Of a stretch of 64,000 nucleotides of DNA, positions 62,513 to 64,000 are shown piece by piece. A program made the position numbers and the translations under genes. Source of the DNA: Streptomyces netropsis (GTDB lineage Bacteria; Actinomycetota; Actinomycetes; Streptomycetales; Streptomycetaceae); assembly GCF_014203545.1 (NCBI RefSeq), contig NZ_JACHJG010000009.1, forward strand, positions 124,001 through 188,000. The letters run 5' to 3'. The notes beneath the pieces were generated by a model. The model was given only the letters and a program-made list of their open reading frames with translations. It did no database searches and was not told the origin of the DNA. The first letter of the stretch is position 1. Each line of letters begins with the position of its first letter.

Positions 62513-64000
62513 TCACAGCTCGTACGCAGTCGGGGGTGCGGGGGCCTTGCGCCCGGCGTCGACGCCCAGGCGGCTGTGGATCGCGGCCGCCTGGGCGGAG
62601 ATCGTGATCAGGTCGAACAGCTCCCCCATGCGCAGCACTCCGGGCCACGCGTGGTTCAGCCGGGCGTGCAGGTCGATGACCTTGAGGGAACTCCCCCCGA
62701 CGGCGAAGAAGTTGTCGTCGAGCCCGATGTCGGAGTGCCGCAGGACGGCCGCCCAGATCCTGCCGAGGGTGCGCTGGTCACCGGTCCAGTCCGGCTGCGC
62801 CGGGTCCGCGTCCGACGGAACGCCCGTGGGGACGAGGTCGCGCAGCGCCGCCCGGTCGGCCTTGCCGCTGGTGTTGAGCGGCATGCGGGCCACGGGGACG
62901 AACAGCTCGGGGACCGCCTGTTCCACGAGGGAGGCGAGGCAGTGCCGGCGCAGTTCCGCTCCGGCGGGTGACGGGGCCCCGGGGGGCCCGGGGGTGACGA
63001 AGGCGATCAGTCGCGGCTCGTCGCCGTCGGCCCTCTCGCAGTTCACCACGGCCTGTCCGACGTCCGGGTGGTTCTCCAGGACGCCTTCGATCTCGCCGAG
63101 TTCGATGCGGGTGCCCCGGATCTTCACCTGGAGATCCGTTCTGCCGCGGTAGTGCAGCGCTCCCCGCTCGTCGACGAGGGCGAGATCGCCGGTGCGGTAC
63201 AGACGCGCCCCAGGGGGCCCGAACGGGTCCGCGACGAACCGCTCGGCCGTCCGGCCGGGCGCTCCCGCGTATCCGAGGGCCACGAACGCGCCCCCGATGT
63301 ACAACTCGCCCGGTTCCCCGGCGGGCACCTCGCGCAGCCGCTCGTCCAGCACCCTCGCCGCCACGCCCGGCCAGGGCCGGCCGATGGGGATCCGGTCCCA
63401 GGAGGCGTCCAGGCCGGGCTGGACCACGCAGGAGATGGTGGTCTCGGTGGGGCCGTACTCGTTCACCAGCAACGCGCCGGGCAACCGCTCGTGGTGGGTG
63501 CGCACCAGATCCGGGGTGCACTCCTCGCCGGCGACCACCACCAGCCGCAGGGAGTCCGGCAGCGGCCGGCTCTGCGCCAGCAACGCCCGGTAGTAGGAGG
63601 GGACGACGACGAGGTGGGTCGCGTGGTGCTCGCCCGCCAACCGGGCCAGTTCCCCCACCTGTCTGAGCTGCCGCAGGTCGGGCAGCAGCAGGGTGTGGCC
63701 GTTGCAGAACGACCAGAACATGCCGCCGAGCATGCCGTCGAAGGACAGCCGCATGGCCATGAGGAAGGTCGACGGTCCGGTGCCGTAGACCTCGGCCCGG
63801 CAGCCGATGGACGCCGCGAGCTGGGCGCGGCTGACCATGACTCCCTTGGGGAGCCCGGTCGATCCGGAGGTGTAGACGAGGTAGGCGGGGGCGTCTTCGG
63901 GGACGGGCGGGAACCAGTCGTCCGGGGTGCGGGCGCCTGCCTCGACGAGCTCGCGCAGCGTCAGTCCGGCGGCGTCGAGCACGGCCGGCGGGTCGGTGAC
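62513..64000 (-). CDS. NRPS adenylation-carrier protein (A-T), N-terminus beyond the window
   Basis: The frame is open to the window edge. Visible are the A domain from VTDPPAVLDAAGL and YLVYTSGSTGLPKGVMV through NEYGPTETTISC, RTGDLALVD and NTSGKADRAAL (A10 with SGK), and then a carrier with FFAVGGSSLKVIDLH (GGSS rather than GGDS). The pocket residues read DGGVVAEISK, which I cannot assign; they share D-G and A-E with tyrosine codes such as DGTITAEVAK. No C, E or TE domain follows the carrier, so the chain or monomer must leave in trans. The start is not visible. It is the most upstream gene seen of the long operon. Confidence 0.88.
   Translation of the reverse strand, partial: VTDPPAVLDAAGLTLRELVEAGARTPDDWFPPVPEDAPAYLVYTSGSTGLPKGVMVSRAQLAASIGCRAEVYGTGPSTFLMAMRLSFDGMLGGMFWSFCNGHTLLLPDLRQLRQVGELARLAGEHHATHLVVVPSYYRALLAQSRPLPDSLRLVVVAGEECTPDLVRTHHERLPGALLVNEYGPTETTISCVVQPGLDASWDRIPIGRPWPGVAARVLDERLREVPAGEPGELYIGGAFVALGYAGAPGRTAERFVADPFGPPGARLYRTGDLALVDERGALHYRGRTDLQVKIRGTRIELGEIEGVLENHPDVGQAVVNCERADGDEPRLIAFVTPGPPGAPSPAGAELRRHCLASLVEQAVPELFVPVARMPLNTSGKADRAALRDLVPTGVPSDADPAQPDWTGDQRTLGRIWAAVLRHSDIGLDDNFFAVGGSSLKVIDLHARLNHAWPGVLRMGELFDLITISAQAAAIHSRLGVDAGRKAPAPPTAYEL

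Noticed and set aside
57628..62607. 1659-codon plus-strand open frame opposite the PKS/NRPS gene
   Set aside because: Antisense shadow of a real gene; no domain motifs and no ribosome binding site.

Overview
The window is high-GC actinobacterial DNA, very probably from a Streptomyces. The signs are strong G/C bias at third codon positions, frequent GTG/TTG starts, many ATGA/GTGA start-stop overlaps, a Scr1-type XRE regulator with a DUF397 partner, a HelD-type RNA polymerase-recycling ATPase, and DmdR/IdeR-like iron boxes. All calls come from reading the sequence; no database search was run.

Positions 1-25.6 kb are ordinary accessory chromosome. In order they hold: a truncated CaiB/BaiF-like gene; an alpha/beta hydrolase; a two-gene oxidative unit (double ABM membrane protein and FAD oxidase); a nucleoside deaminase; a hydrolase beside a large LuxR/AAA regulator; a GntR/UTRA regulator; a DUF2867-TetR pair with a strong palindrome; an EF-hand protein; a secreted protein coupled to a MetE-like protein; the XRE/DUF397 locus; an alkylsulfatase; a VOC protein; and the HelD-like ATPase. 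Positions 20.0-22.8 kb form a scar zone. It has a DciA-like fragment, two small exported-protein genes of more AT-rich composition, and two truncated genes lying tail to head. Then come a secreted EEP phosphatase, an NTF2-like protein and a lipoprotein.

From 25.7 kb to the right edge every gene is on the minus strand and belongs to natural-product biosynthesis. The first unit (35.5 to 25.7 kb) is a complete enterobactin-type locus: dhbA, dhbC, dhbE, dhbB, a free-standing aryl carrier protein, an EntF-like NRPS (C-A-T-TE, serine code DVWHLSLVDK) and an Sfp-type PPTase. Two iron-box-like palindromes precede dhbA.

The second unit (from beyond 64 kb down to 35.8 kb) looks like one long operon. 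It runs: an A-T NRPS cut by the window edge; an odd PKS/NRPS hybrid (KS, collapsed AT, carrier, C, half-C); a 3-hydroxyacyl-CoA dehydrogenase; an NRPS C*-A-T-E-C-TE; an NRPS C-A(Thr)-T-C-A(Val-like)-T-E-C; MbtH; and three peptidases (M55 DppA-like, M20, S9). Both large NRPSs end in a D-accepting C domain with no A-T behind it, one of them fused directly to a thioesterase. The first C domain of the TE-bearing NRPS has lost the catalytic histidine. The A-T protein could load these orphan C domains in trans. This unit is the best candidate here for an undescribed assembly line, and it may share the DHB aryl carrier and PPTase with the neighbouring catecholate locus.
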